Positions 35,053 through 44,000 of a stretch of DNA of 54,352 nt are shown one piece after another. A program made the position numbers and the translations under genes. The notes below the pieces were generated by a model, which did not search any database, had not been told where the DNA came from, and was given only the letters and a program-made list of their open reading frames with translations. Numbering within the stretch: position 1 is the first letter of the stretch; every line of letters starts with the position of its first letter. Source of the stretch: an uncultured Saprospiraceae bacterium (lineage in GTDB: Bacteria > Bacteroidota > Bacteroidia > Chitinophagales > Saprospiraceae); assembly GCA_937928405.1 (NCBI GenBank), contig CALFWZ010000053.1, positions 1 to 54,352 of the forward strand, read 5' to 3'.

Positions 35053-35103
35053 CTCGAAGAGTCGAGCACGACAGTGCGAGAAGTGAGGGAACCGCGAAAG
35101 CGG
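35053..35103 (+). other. GC-rich mini-hairpin cluster (possible structured RNA)
   Basis: Three consecutive short hairpins: CTCG...CGAG (35053-35066), GCAC-GACA-GTGC (35066-35077) and CCGC-GAAA-GCGG (35092-35103), the last capped by a GNRA tetraloop. The stretch is far richer in G and C than the surroundings. Confidence 0.45.
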
Positions 35104-35156
35104 ACGGGCTGGGCTAACAAAAATTCACCCTAACTTCTACTTTCCATCAATCCGCT

Positions 35157-35165
35157 TATCTTTGC
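35157..35165 (+). promoter_or_regulatory. -7 box upstream of the glycosyltransferase
   Basis: TATCTTTGC matches TAnnTTTG(C). The upstream -33 element is not clear. Transcription would start near 35170, about 70 nt before the ATG. Confidence 0.4.
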
Positions 35166-35242
35166 CCATAAAAACATCTAAAATGCTAAAGGCTTACCAA
35201 TAAATTCTATCATTTGCAAAAGCCTTGCAATCCAATAATTCT

Positions 35243-36397
35243 ATGCGTCAAAAATTAATTCTAGTTGGCCCCACTTATCCCTATCGAGGAGGGAACGCGC
35301 TTTTTATGTCATATCTTTATAATGCTTTGATTACAGAATTTGATGTAGAATTTATCAACTATAGCGTTTTATATCCAAGCCTACTTTTTCCAGGAACTAC
35401 CCAGTATGATGAGAGTGAAGAACACTTTGATCAAGTTCCTAGCAAACGCATACTCAACTCAATGAATCCGCTTACTTGGGCCAAGACTGCCAATTATATT
35501 AATTCCAAAAATCCTGACCTCATTGTAGTGGATTGGTGGCAACCTTATTTTGGACCTTGCTTAAGGGGCGTTACTTCACTGATAAAAAAGGACCTTAAAT
35601 CCAAGATTCTTTTTATAACGGAGAATGTTATTTCGCACGAGGCACGATGGATTGATGGTTTTCTGACTAGAATGGGACTAAAACATGCGGATCGATTTTT
35701 AGCCTTATCCAAAAGCGTTGTTGACACATTAACCCCGATGGCAAAAGGTCGAAAAATCTATCGTTCGGAATTACCTGTTTTTGGTCATTATAGCAAAGAT
35801 GAAGAACTAGATGTGGCCGCAGAAAAAGAAAAATTGGGATTTGAACGCGATGCGACCGTCTTATTGTTTTTTGGCTATGTACGAAAATATAAAGGACTCG
35901 ATATTCTGATTGAGGCTTTCGCAGAAATGGAAGAAAAATATCCAGATTATCGATTATTGATTGCTGGAGAATTTTATGATAACCCACAACCCTATTTACA
36001 ATTAATTGATAAATTAGGGATTGAAAAGAAAGTCCGAGTGGTCAACAAATTTATTCCGAATGAACAAGTGGCTGCCTATTTTACACTTTCTGAAGTCGTG
36101 GTACTCCCCTATCGCAGCGCTACACAAAGTGGTATTTTAAATATTGCATATGGTTATGAAAAACCGGTGGTCATCACCAATGTAGGAGGGCTATCAGAAT
36201 TTGTCGAAGATGGAAAAACTGGAATTTTTGTACCCAAAGCAGACAAATCAGCAATTGTCAAAGGGATAGAAAAATATTTCTCACTAAAAGAGAACGTAGA
36301 TTTTGGACGTAATATTCAATTAAGAAATGCGCAGAATAGTTTTGGTGGAATTGTAGATACTTTTCATGAGATTTTAAAAGATGGTAAAACAACCTAA
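35243..36397 (+). CDS. family 4 glycosyltransferase
   Basis: 384 residues from ATG at 35243; an in-frame TTG six codons earlier is less likely. GT-B fold of the GT4 type: N-terminal VGPTYPYRGGNA acceptor-side loop, then a C-terminal domain with FGYVRKYKGLDILIEAF, LLIAGEFY and the nucleotide-sugar site YRSATQSGILNIAYGYEKPVVITNVGGL. The usual E(x7)E pair is altered: the first position is Gln or Ser and only the second (Glu in YGYEKP) is kept, a variation seen in some GT4 enzymes. It probably adds a sugar to a cell-surface glycan at the cytoplasmic face. No signal peptide. No other polysaccharide genes are close by, so the product is unknown. Confidence 0.9.
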   Translation: MRQKLILVGPTYPYRGGNALFMSYLYNALITEFDVEFINYSVLYPSLLFPGTTQYDESEEHFDQVPSKRILNSMNPLTWAKTANYINSKNPDLIVVDWWQPYFGPCLRGVTSLIKKDLKSKILFITENVISHEARWIDGFLTRMGLKHADRFLALSKSVVDTLTPMAKGRKIYRSELPVFGHYSKDEELDVAAEKEKLGFERDATVLLFFGYVRKYKGLDILIEAFAEMEEKYPDYRLLIAGEFYDNPQPYLQLIDKLGIEKKVRVVNKFIPNEQVAAYFTLSEVVVLPYRSATQSGILNIAYGYEKPVVITNVGGLSEFVEDGKTGIFVPKADKSAIVKGIEKYFSLKENVDFGRNIQLRNAQNSFGGIVDTFHEILKDGKTT

Positions 36398-36430
36398 TCT
36401 CATTTTAACACAAGGAAAGCACAGCACATA

Positions 36431-36472
36431 AAAAAACTGACTATTGGAAAACCAATAATCAGTTTTTTATTT
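36431..36472. terminator. terminator between convergent genes
   Basis: AAAAAACTGACTATTGG / CCAATAATCAGTTTTTT with one mismatch and an AAAA loop. A and T flanks suit both the glycosyltransferase (plus) and the small membrane protein gene (minus). Confidence 0.85.
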
Positions 36473-36517
36473 TTTCTAAAAGTTAATAGCCTTATAAAAA
36501 AGGTAATTATACTTTTA

Positions 36518-36943
36518 TTAAGCAAATTTCTTGACTAACCAAACAATCAAGGAAATTGTCCCAAATGTTCCAGCTAATCCTGCTAAGAGTAATAGAACTC
36601 CAGCAATACCGAATCCACCACTAGTTCCGATAGCAAGAGCAATAATCGGTAATACTAAAGCAGCACCCCAACCTAGAATCCAGAACCACATCCATTTTTT
36701 AGAATCATCAGATCCACGGCGCTCCATTTTCTTTTCAAACTTAGCAATACGCTTTTTAAGACGCTCAGCTTTTCGTTCTTGTTTTTTAAGTTGACGAACT
36801 TCCTTCTTAGTCATTTCTTTTTCTACTACTTCTGTCTTAACGTCAGCAGAATTAGTAGGAGTTGTAATAGCCATAGCAGATTGTGTAAAAACTAGGCATA
36901 AAACCAAAGTTAAAATTGTACATACATTTTTCATAAAATTCAT
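36518..36943 (-). CDS. small envelope protein with signal peptide, charged coil and two transmembrane helices
   Basis: 141 residues. Signal peptide 1-25 (TLVLCLVFTQSAMA), then a Lys/Glu-rich coil (MTKKEVRQLKKQERKAERLKK cut into heptads, about 43-75), then two hydrophobic helices with many glycines (WILGWGAALVLPIIALAIG and GIAGVLLLLAGLAGTFGTI). Similar signal-coil-TM proteins, some with TM2 domains, are common in Bacteroidota, but this one lacks the TM2 signature. Function unknown. ATG at 36934 is an alternative start. A strong promoter lies at 37023-37052, so it is transcribed separately from the gld operon. The terminator at 36431-36472 follows. Confidence 0.75.
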   Translation of the reverse strand: MNFMKNVCTILTLVLCLVFTQSAMAITTPTNSADVKTEVVEKEMTKKEVRQLKKQERKAERLKKRIAKFEKKMERRGSDDSKKWMWFWILGWGAALVLPIIALAIGTSGGFGIAGVLLLLAGLAGTFGTISLIVWLVKKFA

Positions 36944-37022
36944 TTGTAGTTGGTTGTTAAAAATAAGGTTTTGTGTCGTAAGAAGGATTAAAAAAAAGTT
37001 ATTTGCCCTTCCTTTACTAAAA

Positions 37023-37052
37023 CAAAGATAGAAAAAATCATTAGTCTTGCAA
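37023..37052 (-). promoter_or_regulatory. promoter of the small envelope protein gene
   Basis: On the minus strand TATCTTTG (37023-37030) with TTG 19 nt upstream (37050-37052): a textbook Bacteroidota promoter. Start of transcription is about 70 nt before the ATG. Confidence 0.75.
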
Positions 37053-37219
37053 CTGACATTAATTTATTTTTTGTTAAATTTTTTATTCAAAAAAAAAGTC
37101 CTCATATGATTGTTAATTTACTATTAAAGTCCTAAAAAATTTGGTTATATGATATTTTTTTAGAGATTGTCCAATAATTCCAAAAGGAAGGGTCAATTGG
37201 GAATTTTTTTAGAATTTTC

Positions 37220-38476
37220 TTAATGCTCACGCCCTTTTATTTCTCCTCTTTGAAATAAAATTTCCTCTTCTTTCTGTTGTTTTCGTTCTGCCTCTGTTAA
37301 TTCGAATCCGGTGATTTTCCTCAAGTCTGGTTGTCCAGCATCTACCCAAGCGGTAAACCATGCACTACCAATAGCTAAAATCGATGCCTGCATCCGGTCT
37401 TCTACCATCCCTCCCATTCGTTGGTTATAGGCAGCAGCATATTCCTTACAATACGTACGAATCGTGGTCTGTAGCCGCTCATCATAACAATATTGTTTAT
37501 CTTCTGGAAAAGTACGACTCATACTTTTTTCAATCAATAAAACACTATCTAAATAACTATGACTCGTCAAGACAATATCCCAGTAGTGTTCTGTCGGATC
37601 TGAAAAATAATTGGCTTTCCCAACAAAATAATCCCAATCTTGATCAGCAAATAATTCCGGAATTCGACTTTCCCAAAATCCATGAATCCCTACTTGATCT
37701 GTCAACTGTCCATTGTAATTTTCAGTCGTATGCAAAGGCACGTGGGCATCGCCGATATAGTGACCAAATTCGGCAGAAAGCCGCAAGATTTTTTTTACAT
37801 CTTTATCTTCAAATGCTTTGGTTAACCGACGTTGCATGGCAATAAGATGGTAAGGTAAGATTCCGTATTCACTAAAACGATCCTTGGCAAAAGCTGATGA
37901 ACATTTATAGTTTAAACCCGCTTTCGAAAATAAATTCGTTACTGCTTCACAATCCACGGTCCATTCATCTTCATAATATTGTGGTAGAATATTATCTTTA
38001 AAAAATTGTTTGTAATCTGCTTTTTTTAGCGTTGGTTCACCTGTCATTTTCTTTAAAACTCGAGGACTTTTTAGCGTTAAATTTTTATCTCCAAAATCCA
38101 TAATATCATCCCCCATGATACGCAATGTATCACCAGACTTGGTGGTCAGATAGATATCCGTAAACTTCATCAGCATCTCCGTCCAATCTCTCGGGACATT
38201 ATCAAAAGGGGCCGTTCCCCAATGGTCAACATCTATATAATGACGAACTGCTTCGTGCTTGGTTGCATAGCGGCGCTTATCAGGATCGACCGCATGATCA
38301 GTCAGAAAATCAATATTTTTTTTATAAACAGGCATCATTTCTGGTGGCAGCGTAAATACGGCCATCCGATTGATTCGTCGATGGCCAAAAAATCCCCAAT
38401 CACTTTGTGTAGCTAAAACTCCAAATCCTATTAATAGAAGAAACACAATCCCGAAAAAAGAACGTTTATTTTTCAT
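37220..38476 (-). CDS. zinc-dependent S1/P1-nuclease/phospholipase C-like enzyme
   Basis: 418 residues from ATG at 38476 (MKNKRSFFG), which gives a clean signal peptide; ATG at 38509 is the alternative. The predicted mature N-terminus is close to Trp27, in WGFFGHRRI. In S1/P1 nucleases and zinc phospholipases C, the mature N-terminal Trp and a nearby His bind zinc. GHYIGDAHVPLHT and GIHGFWES supply the further His/Asp ligands of the trinuclear site. Expected role: periplasmic or secreted hydrolysis of phosphodiesters (nucleic acid or phospholipid), substrate unresolved. It is the last gene of the gld unit: 4 bp (long start) or 37 bp (short start) separate it from DUF4340. A functional link to gliding is not established. 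Confidence 0.8.
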   Translation of the reverse strand: MKNKRSFFGIVFLLLIGFGVLATQSDWGFFGHRRINRMAVFTLPPEMMPVYKKNIDFLTDHAVDPDKRRYATKHEAVRHYIDVDHWGTAPFDNVPRDWTEMLMKFTDIYLTTKSGDTLRIMGDDIMDFGDKNLTLKSPRVLKKMTGEPTLKKADYKQFFKDNILPQYYEDEWTVDCEAVTNLFSKAGLNYKCSSAFAKDRFSEYGILPYHLIAMQRRLTKAFEDKDVKKILRLSAEFGHYIGDAHVPLHTTENYNGQLTDQVGIHGFWESRIPELFADQDWDYFVGKANYFSDPTEHYWDIVLTSHSYLDSVLLIEKSMSRTFPEDKQYCYDERLQTTIRTYCKEYAAAYNQRMGGMVEDRMQASILAIGSAWFTAWVDAGQPDLRKITGFELTEAERKQQKEEEILFQRGEIKGREH

Positions 38477-38513
38477 ATCATCTGAGTTTTGAGAAGTACT
38501 TATGACCATTTAA

Positions 38514-39545
38514 TCACTTAAAAAAGTAACTATAAGGTACGAATAAATTTCCGATCACGAGCTGCTGCACCAATTGAAAATCGCCATAAGAATTATTAAC
38601 AAAATATCTTTCTATCGTTCCTTTATTGGCCAATACTCGGCCTGGAACATTGGGCATTTCATATTCCATATCCACTCGTTCAGGAAAGAAACTTACGGTT
38701 TGATCTGCTGCCCCTTTTCCTTTAATGGTAATTTCACAAAATGGTACCAATTGACTGATAGAGTCTCGTCCCGGAAAATCATTCATAAAATTTTCAGCAA
38801 TTTTTGATTTATATATTTTTAAATATTCTTGTATCGCAGCCGGATTAGCGGCCTTTTTATTAACGGCAGTAACCTCATACAATGGACGAACATTATATGC
38901 GTTCGCTTCTTTAATTATTTCAAAAGACTGGGATTTGTTACGAGGATAATCAACTTTAAGGTATTCAATGCTTTTAGGGTTCCAACGCAAGACGGAACGA
39001 TCTCTCCAATTTTCTGGATTATCCCAAAATCGTACCCTTAAACCTCCTTCCCAACCTGGAATATGCATCACTAAGGGTTGATTAGAATTTTCTGCTATCA
39101 TATAAGTACCTACTTCATCGTTAGTCATTCCACCAACATAAAAATTTAAAATAGAATTTCCGTCGGCATCGTACGTTTCTACTTTAATTCCCGAAGATGC
39201 AATGGACTTAACTGCATTCTCACTGGCACCTTTAGTAGGAATAAATTTAACTCGCTGTCGTTGCAGTGTTTCAAGAATGTAGCGAATTTTTCCTGGCCGA
39301 ACTCGGTACTTATTATTCACATACCAAACACCATCTTTTTTTTCTAGGTTATATTTGGTCCCCGTCTTTTTAGCAATAAAAATTCGGTGAATTTTATCAG
39401 TATCAGCAATAGTCAAAGAAGTATCCCAGCCCTTTCCAGAACTTCCTTTGTCCGGAGCTTGCTGGATAAAAAAATAGGTTCCTCCTCCGATCACTAAGAA
39501 TAAAATAAATAATAGTATCGTTTTTTTCATGGTTTTAATTATCAA
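38514..39545 (-). CDS. DUF4340 domain protein, membrane-anchored
   Basis: 343 residues. One N-terminal transmembrane helix (LLFILFLVIGGGTYFFI), then a periplasmic domain with the DUF4340 features: KKDGVWYVNNKYRVRPGKIRYIL, the repeat of small beta-sandwich blocks, and FWDNPENWRDRSVL. DUF4340 proteins are often encoded directly after gldG-like genes and are thought to accompany the GldG-type ABC substrate-binding component (established gene context). Here the stop of gldG lies 5 bp before this ATG. An internal ATG five codons in is possible. Confidence 0.85.
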   Translation of the reverse strand: MIIKTMKKTILLFILFLVIGGGTYFFIQQAPDKGSSGKGWDTSLTIADTDKIHRIFIAKKTGTKYNLEKKDGVWYVNNKYRVRPGKIRYILETLQRQRVKFIPTKGASENAVKSIASSGIKVETYDADGNSILNFYVGGMTNDEVGTYMIAENSNQPLVMHIPGWEGGLRVRFWDNPENWRDRSVLRWNPKSIEYLKVDYPRNKSQSFEIIKEANAYNVRPLYEVTAVNKKAANPAAIQEYLKIYKSKIAENFMNDFPGRDSISQLVPFCEITIKGKGAADQTVSFFPERVDMEYEMPNVPGRVLANKGTIERYFVNNSYGDFQLVQQLVIGNLFVPYSYFFK

Positions 39546-39550
39546 GTTGT

Positions 39551-41257
39551 TTAAATAGTAGCAAATCTTTTCCTTCTAACAAATCTAAATACAAGACCAA
39601 AAAGCACTAAAAATATCAGCGGTAGACCTAGATTAAAAAGCTGCCAGCTTGTTTTTTCATTTTTAGCGCGTACTTTATCTAAGAGACGTAGTTTTACTTC
39701 TCTTCCTCTGGCTTCAATCACTCCTTCGTTGTCTAAAAGATAATCGATGGCATTTGTCAAGAATAAGGTATTTGCGAAAGTATATCGTTCAAAACGATTA
39801 TAACCCAACGGTTCAATTTCACCATTTGTAGGAATAATGTTGTTCCGTGCTACATCACCATCTGAAACTACAATCATCTGGGTAGGCACACTTTGCTCTT
39901 TATAACTTAGACCAATATCTTTCAGGCCCGCTTCCATCTCTGAAGGTACCCGATTTCGATACAAAGAAGTAAAGCTCCCTTCCACAAGCACTGCCAACGG
40001 CTTGGAGGGTTTGTTGAATTTTGTCTCGTCAGGTTTGTAGCGTGCGATTTGTGTATTTACCCGTACTGGATTGTACTGGGTTCGCGTATAGGGTGAACTT
40101 TGCAATAACACCGTTTTTTTGACAGGTGTCGGGGTCGTCACCGTTGTATCCAGTCCGCTAGGAAAATACATCTGGACTCGATCTAGACTCTTTACGACAG
40201 GATGATCCGAACGAGAGGCAACAATGGCATGATAGTACCAAGGAAATAATTCTGTTTGTGGTTTACCACCCGTTTCACCCACCACCAATGGGATACGACT
40301 GGATTCCATATCAAGTACTAGATTGGGTTCAATTTTGACACCATAGCGAAAAAGAATATCTTCTAAATTTAATGGATAATCCATGGGTATATAAAATGGT
40401 TTACCCCGCAAGCTATCAAGCGTTACATCCATCCGATCAATCATCCAGAGGACCTTTCCGCCATTCATCACGTATTGATCAATTTTAAACTTGTCTTTTT
40501 CTGAAAAAGCAGCAGTCGGTTTGGCAACCACTAATACACCTACTTTTTGAGAAATCTCAACGGTACTATCTAGAACGATTCGACCAGTGGCTGCATATTT
40601 ACGCAGTTCTTTTTCCAGAGAGGCGGTCTGTTCTGGGATCAATTCTCCATGACCAGCAGTAAAGGCAATGACCGGCGGGGTTTCAGATTTTATTTTTTGA
40701 ATGGCGTCGGCAAATTTATATTCTAGCAGGCTAATAGAATTATTGATAACCACTTCCGGATTGACGCCAAGCGTCTGATTTTCTAGCAAGTTGACATTAC
40801 GAAATCGATTTTTATAATAGATAATCACCCAAGGATAAATGTATTGTTCTGATGATTCATCAATCTCTTTGTCTCTTAGTTTAGTAGGAATAATGCCATC
40901 TTTAGCCATCTCTCGTTGGCGGGCCTGCACCTCTTCTGTAGTCCCTACGAAAGGGTCTTCAAAGATATATTCGATATATCCATTTTGGGCATTAAAGTCG
41001 CTGAGCATTTCTTCAGTAGCCCGTTGTAATCGTTTGAATCCTTTGGAAAATTTTCCGGTTAGTAAAACACGTACCGTCACTGGATCATCAATGGTCGCTA
41101 AGAGATTAGTGGTCGCTTTCGTTAAAGTGAATCGTTTGTCTTCGGTCAAATCAAAACTAGTATACAGGTAGCTTCCCAAGATATTAACAAACAATAAAAT
41201 ACCGCCAAAGAGCAGTAGCTGAATAAGTGCCTGTATTTTGTTGCTTTTGTTAGCCAT
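39551..41257 (-). CDS. gldG: gliding-associated ABC transporter component GldG
   Basis: 568 residues from ATG at 41257; a frame 28 codons longer exists but the shorter start matches the usual GldG beginning. A transmembrane helix (LLLFGGILLFVNILG) is followed by YTSFDLTEDKRFTLTKAT, the classic start of the GldG/ABC-type uncharacterised transport domain. Further on come GHGELIP, VLWMIDRMDV and the IIPTNGEIEPLG-type block. A second helix sits at the C-terminus (LFNLGLPLIFLVLFGLVFRFVRR). In Flavobacterium johnsoniae GldA, GldF and GldG form an ABC transporter needed for gliding (established). Here gldF lies upstream, separated by 129 bp. Confidence 0.9.
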   Translation of the reverse strand: MANKSNKIQALIQLLLFGGILLFVNILGSYLYTSFDLTEDKRFTLTKATTNLLATIDDPVTVRVLLTGKFSKGFKRLQRATEEMLSDFNAQNGYIEYIFEDPFVGTTEEVQARQREMAKDGIIPTKLRDKEIDESSEQYIYPWVIIYYKNRFRNVNLLENQTLGVNPEVVINNSISLLEYKFADAIQKIKSETPPVIAFTAGHGELIPEQTASLEKELRKYAATGRIVLDSTVEISQKVGVLVVAKPTAAFSEKDKFKIDQYVMNGGKVLWMIDRMDVTLDSLRGKPFYIPMDYPLNLEDILFRYGVKIEPNLVLDMESSRIPLVVGETGGKPQTELFPWYYHAIVASRSDHPVVKSLDRVQMYFPSGLDTTVTTPTPVKKTVLLQSSPYTRTQYNPVRVNTQIARYKPDETKFNKPSKPLAVLVEGSFTSLYRNRVPSEMEAGLKDIGLSYKEQSVPTQMIVVSDGDVARNNIIPTNGEIEPLGYNRFERYTFANTLFLTNAIDYLLDNEGVIEARGREVKLRLLDKVRAKNEKTSWQLFNLGLPLIFLVLFGLVFRFVRRKRFATI

Positions 41258-41386
41258 ATTATTTTTAAAACTGACTTTAATAAATTTGAATGAGTATTTA
41301 ATAGTTATCGGTCTGGTAGCTAGTAGTTGGTTAACGTTCATTCTAACGTACTAATCCGATAGAGGGAAGCTAACAGCAAAATTTCA

Positions 41387-42118
41387 TCACCACTTTCTAC
41401 GACCTAATGAAACTACGGTCGCCGCAATAAAAAAGCAAATGACCGAAATAAAATATATTAAATCTCGTGTATCAATTAAGCCTCGACTGATGGAATTATA
41501 ATGATAATTGATTCCGAACATCTGAACGATATCATCTACCTTACCAACAAAAATTGGCAGGGTACTAATCAGATCAAATCCCCAATGCACTAGAAAACAC
41601 AACAAAGTTCCTAGAATAAATGCAACTATTTGGTTGCGTGTCAAACTTGACGCTAATAATCCAATCGCTACAAAGGCAGCGGCTAGCATTACCAACCCAA
41701 AATAAGAACCAATTACCCCACCACTATCTAAATTTCCAGGAGGTGATCCCAACTGATGAACACTATAATAATATAATCCAGTTGGTAATAAAGCGAATAA
41801 AACCAACACCAGCCCTGCAAAAAACTTTCCCAGTACGATAGACAAATCACTGATCGGTCGGGTAACTAATAATTCGATGGTACCGGTCTGTTGCTCTTCT
41901 GCAAAGCTTCGCATACAAATCGCCGGAATTAAAAATAAAAAAATGATGGGTCCCATTGAAAAAAGCTGATCCAACGTAGCATATTCATAATCAAGAATAC
42001 TATAATCGGGAAATACCCACATTAACAAACCAGTCATCAATATAAAAACCCCAATGACGACGTAGCCAATTATTGAACTAAAAAAAGCATTGATTTCTTT
42101 GATAAAAATTGCGTACAT
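41387..42118 (-). CDS. gldF: gliding-associated ABC transporter permease GldF
   Basis: 243 residues from ATG at 42118 (MYAIFIKEINAFFSSIIGY), the typical GldF start. A frame 19 codons longer would overlap the preceding gene by 35 bp and is not preferred. Six hydrophobic segments are visible, including VVIGVFILMTGLLMWVF and IIFLFLIPAICM. SFAEEQQTGTIELLVTRPIS is the conserved cytoplasmic loop of ABC-2 type permeases. It works with GldA (ATPase) and GldG in the inner membrane. The spacing to the upstream secreted protein gene (22 bp) shows one operon. Confidence 0.92.
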   Translation of the reverse strand: MYAIFIKEINAFFSSIIGYVVIGVFILMTGLLMWVFPDYSILDYEYATLDQLFSMGPIIFLFLIPAICMRSFAEEQQTGTIELLVTRPISDLSIVLGKFFAGLVLVLFALLPTGLYYYSVHQLGSPPGNLDSGGVIGSYFGLVMLAAAFVAIGLLASSLTRNQIVAFILGTLLCFLVHWGFDLISTLPIFVGKVDDIVQMFGINYHYNSISRGLIDTRDLIYFISVICFFIAATVVSLGRRKW

Positions 42119-42140
42119 CTTAAAAGCTTGTCTCGATTTA

Positions 42141-42845
42141 TTATTTAGGGTTTGAAGCGGTTGTTTTGATGACATGACGATCGTTATAGATCAGCAGACA
42201 TTTAAACATTTTCTCTTCCAATTCATAATCTTCCACTTGCTGGAGTGCTCGTAAAAGTGTGGGATCATCTTGTAAACAAATCGCCATGTTTTCAAAATTA
42301 TAATCCATCACTTCTCCTGTCTTCAACAATAGTATTTTTTCTTTTTTAATTTTCAAGTTACGTTTTTCAACCGAACTACGAAAGGGTCTAGCGGTTACTG
42401 GATTAAAGGCCGAAAAAACGATATCTTTTTCTTCTCGTATTTCATAAGTAAAATAGCATAGTTGTCCTCTTACCCGCATTCCAGAGAATAGCGTAAGGGG
42501 CTCCTCTTTCTTTTTTTCAATTTTAATATAAGGTATCCCTCCTATGGTAAGCCCCCAGATACTATCTATCAAGTTTTCTGGGGCGGAACCTGTTGATTTT
42601 TGTTTTAAAATCTCTGCCTTGATGGTAAAAGCTTCCGGATTTGAAAATAAATTTCCTTGTATTTCTTCCCAGCGAAGTACGGGACGATTTTGCTGAAAAT
42701 CCGAAAAGGAAAAATAGATTCCGTCATTAAACTTATAGTTTTTAGTGACCACTTCTTGCTCCTCTTGAGCAGCAAGCGTTCCATTTGCCAATAGCAAAAG
42801 CATCCCTAACAATAATCCGACATCCTGTATCCACTTATTTCTCAT
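42141..42845 (-). CDS. secreted protein of unknown function between gldA and gldF
   Basis: 234 residues. Signal peptide (LLLGMLLLLANGTLAAQ) with cleavage near residue 26. The mature start VVTKNYKFNDGIYFSFSDFQQNRP fits a recurrent Bacteroidota pattern (YxFxDGxYxSFxDFxxNxP), known to me only as a conserved hypothetical. The rest is beta-rich with a charged C-terminus. It starts 3 bp after the gldA stop and ends 22 bp before gldF, so it is translated from the same message as the transporter. That position suggests an envelope partner of GldAFG (inference). Confidence 0.7.
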   Translation of the reverse strand: MRNKWIQDVGLLLGMLLLLANGTLAAQEEQEVVTKNYKFNDGIYFSFSDFQQNRPVLRWEEIQGNLFSNPEAFTIKAEILKQKSTGSAPENLIDSIWGLTIGGIPYIKIEKKKEEPLTLFSGMRVRGQLCYFTYEIREEKDIVFSAFNPVTARPFRSSVEKRNLKIKKEKILLLKTGEVMDYNFENMAICLQDDPTLLRALQQVEDYELEEKMFKCLLIYNDRHVIKTTASNPK

Positions 42846-42848
42846 TGC

Positions 42849-43757
42849 TTAGTCCCTAGTTAATTCTTGAAAAACATTTTCGACACTACGCACCTGCTTC
42901 TGCATGGCCAGTAAAGTCAGATTATTTTTGACGGCAAATTTAAAAATTGCTTCCCGTGCATCTCCTTCCTCATCTACCACTAACTCCCATACTCCTCCGG
43001 AAGTGTTTTGAGCAGACTGAACACCTGGAATCTGTTGCAACAAGGCATTGGTTGTTTTTTCTTTAAATTCTACTGCAATCGTTTGGGCATTAGAAATGAT
43101 GCTTTGCAGGGCATCAATCTTTTCATTGGCCACTGCTTTTCCTTTATTGATAATCAATACCCTATCGCAAATCGCTTGTACCTCCTGCATGATGTGGGTA
43201 GAAAAAATAACCGTTTTTTCGTCTCCAATATTTTTGATGAGTTGACGAATTTCTACCAACTGGTTGGGATCTAGACCACTCGTTGGTTCATCAAGTATAA
43301 GTACTTGCGGATCGTGGAGCATGGCTTGAGCCAGTCCGACTCTTTGTCGATATCCTTTGGAGAGTGCTCCGATCAGTTTATTTTGTTCTCGCGTAAGCCC
43401 TGTCTGCTCGATCATTTCATCCACCCGAGCGCGAGCGCCAGAAAGTTTATGCAGTCCAGCGACGAAGCGCAAATATTCTCTGACATACATATCCTTATAG
43501 AGTGGGTTATGTTCTGGAAGATAACCAATCTGACTTCTTACTTCCATCGGCGAAGAAGCCGTATCGTAACCACAAACTTCTGCTGTTCCTTCCGTCTGTG
43601 GAATAAAACAAGTTAGAATTTTCATGGTAGTCGTTTTACCTGCACCATTCGGTCCTAAGAACCCAAGAATTTCTCCTTTTTCTACCGAAAAACTGAGGTT
43701 ATCAACTGCTCGTTGGTCCCCATAGATTTTAGTAAGTTGATTAATTTTTACTGACAT
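42849..43757 (-). CDS. gldA: gliding-associated ABC transporter ATPase GldA
   Basis: 302 residues with a complete ABC ATPase set: Walker A GPNGAGKTT (35-43), Q-loop GYLPEHNPLY, signature LSKGYRQRVGLAQAM, Walker B VLILDEPTSGLDP, and the switch His in STHIM. The C-terminal ~80 residues are the extension typical of ABC-2 exporter ATPases of the GldA/NatA group. Powers the GldFG membrane complex. It is the first gene of the minus-strand operon gldA - unknown - gldF - gldG - DUF4340 - S1/P1-like enzyme. I could not place its promoter in the 243-bp gap upstream. Confidence 0.93.
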   Translation of the reverse strand: MSVKINQLTKIYGDQRAVDNLSFSVEKGEILGFLGPNGAGKTTTMKILTCFIPQTEGTAEVCGYDTASSPMEVRSQIGYLPEHNPLYKDMYVREYLRFVAGLHKLSGARARVDEMIEQTGLTREQNKLIGALSKGYRQRVGLAQAMLHDPQVLILDEPTSGLDPNQLVEIRQLIKNIGDEKTVIFSTHIMQEVQAICDRVLIINKGKAVANEKIDALQSIISNAQTIAVEFKEKTTNALLQQIPGVQSAQNTSGGVWELVVDEEGDAREAIFKFAVKNNLTLLAMQKQVRSVENVFQELTRD

Positions 43758-44000
43758 AGGATGTTTAGACCTGTTTTGTCTAAGTTCTTATCAAATTATT
43801 TGTTATTGGCTGATTACCCTATTGGCTAGTTCGCCTTTTTTTAACGTTGGTAAAACTACTAAATTTCATCTCCCCTACAAAAAGGAAAAAATGCTCATTT
43901 TTTGTCCGCTTGCGGTTATTTTGTGAACTTCCTTAAAACACTTCGTAAGCTTTAGCAGTTCTTAAAGCAATAAGTCGCTTAAAATCTAAACTTAATAAAA

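Larger units (their letters stand above)
34432..35242. other. long structured intergenic region
   Basis: 811 bp without a gene. In order: the subtilase terminator (34475-34507), a very AT-rich stretch (34540-34720), a 30-bp exact direct repeat with associated hairpins (34780-35025), a GC-rich stretch of mini-hairpins (35053-35103), and the probable promoter of the glycosyltransferase (35157-35165). The short frame across the repeats is not credible as a gene. Confidence 0.6.

Noticed and set aside
41258..41341. 28-codon N-terminal extension of GldG
   Set aside because: The extension is unlike GldG proteins; ATG at 41257 places the membrane helix as usual.
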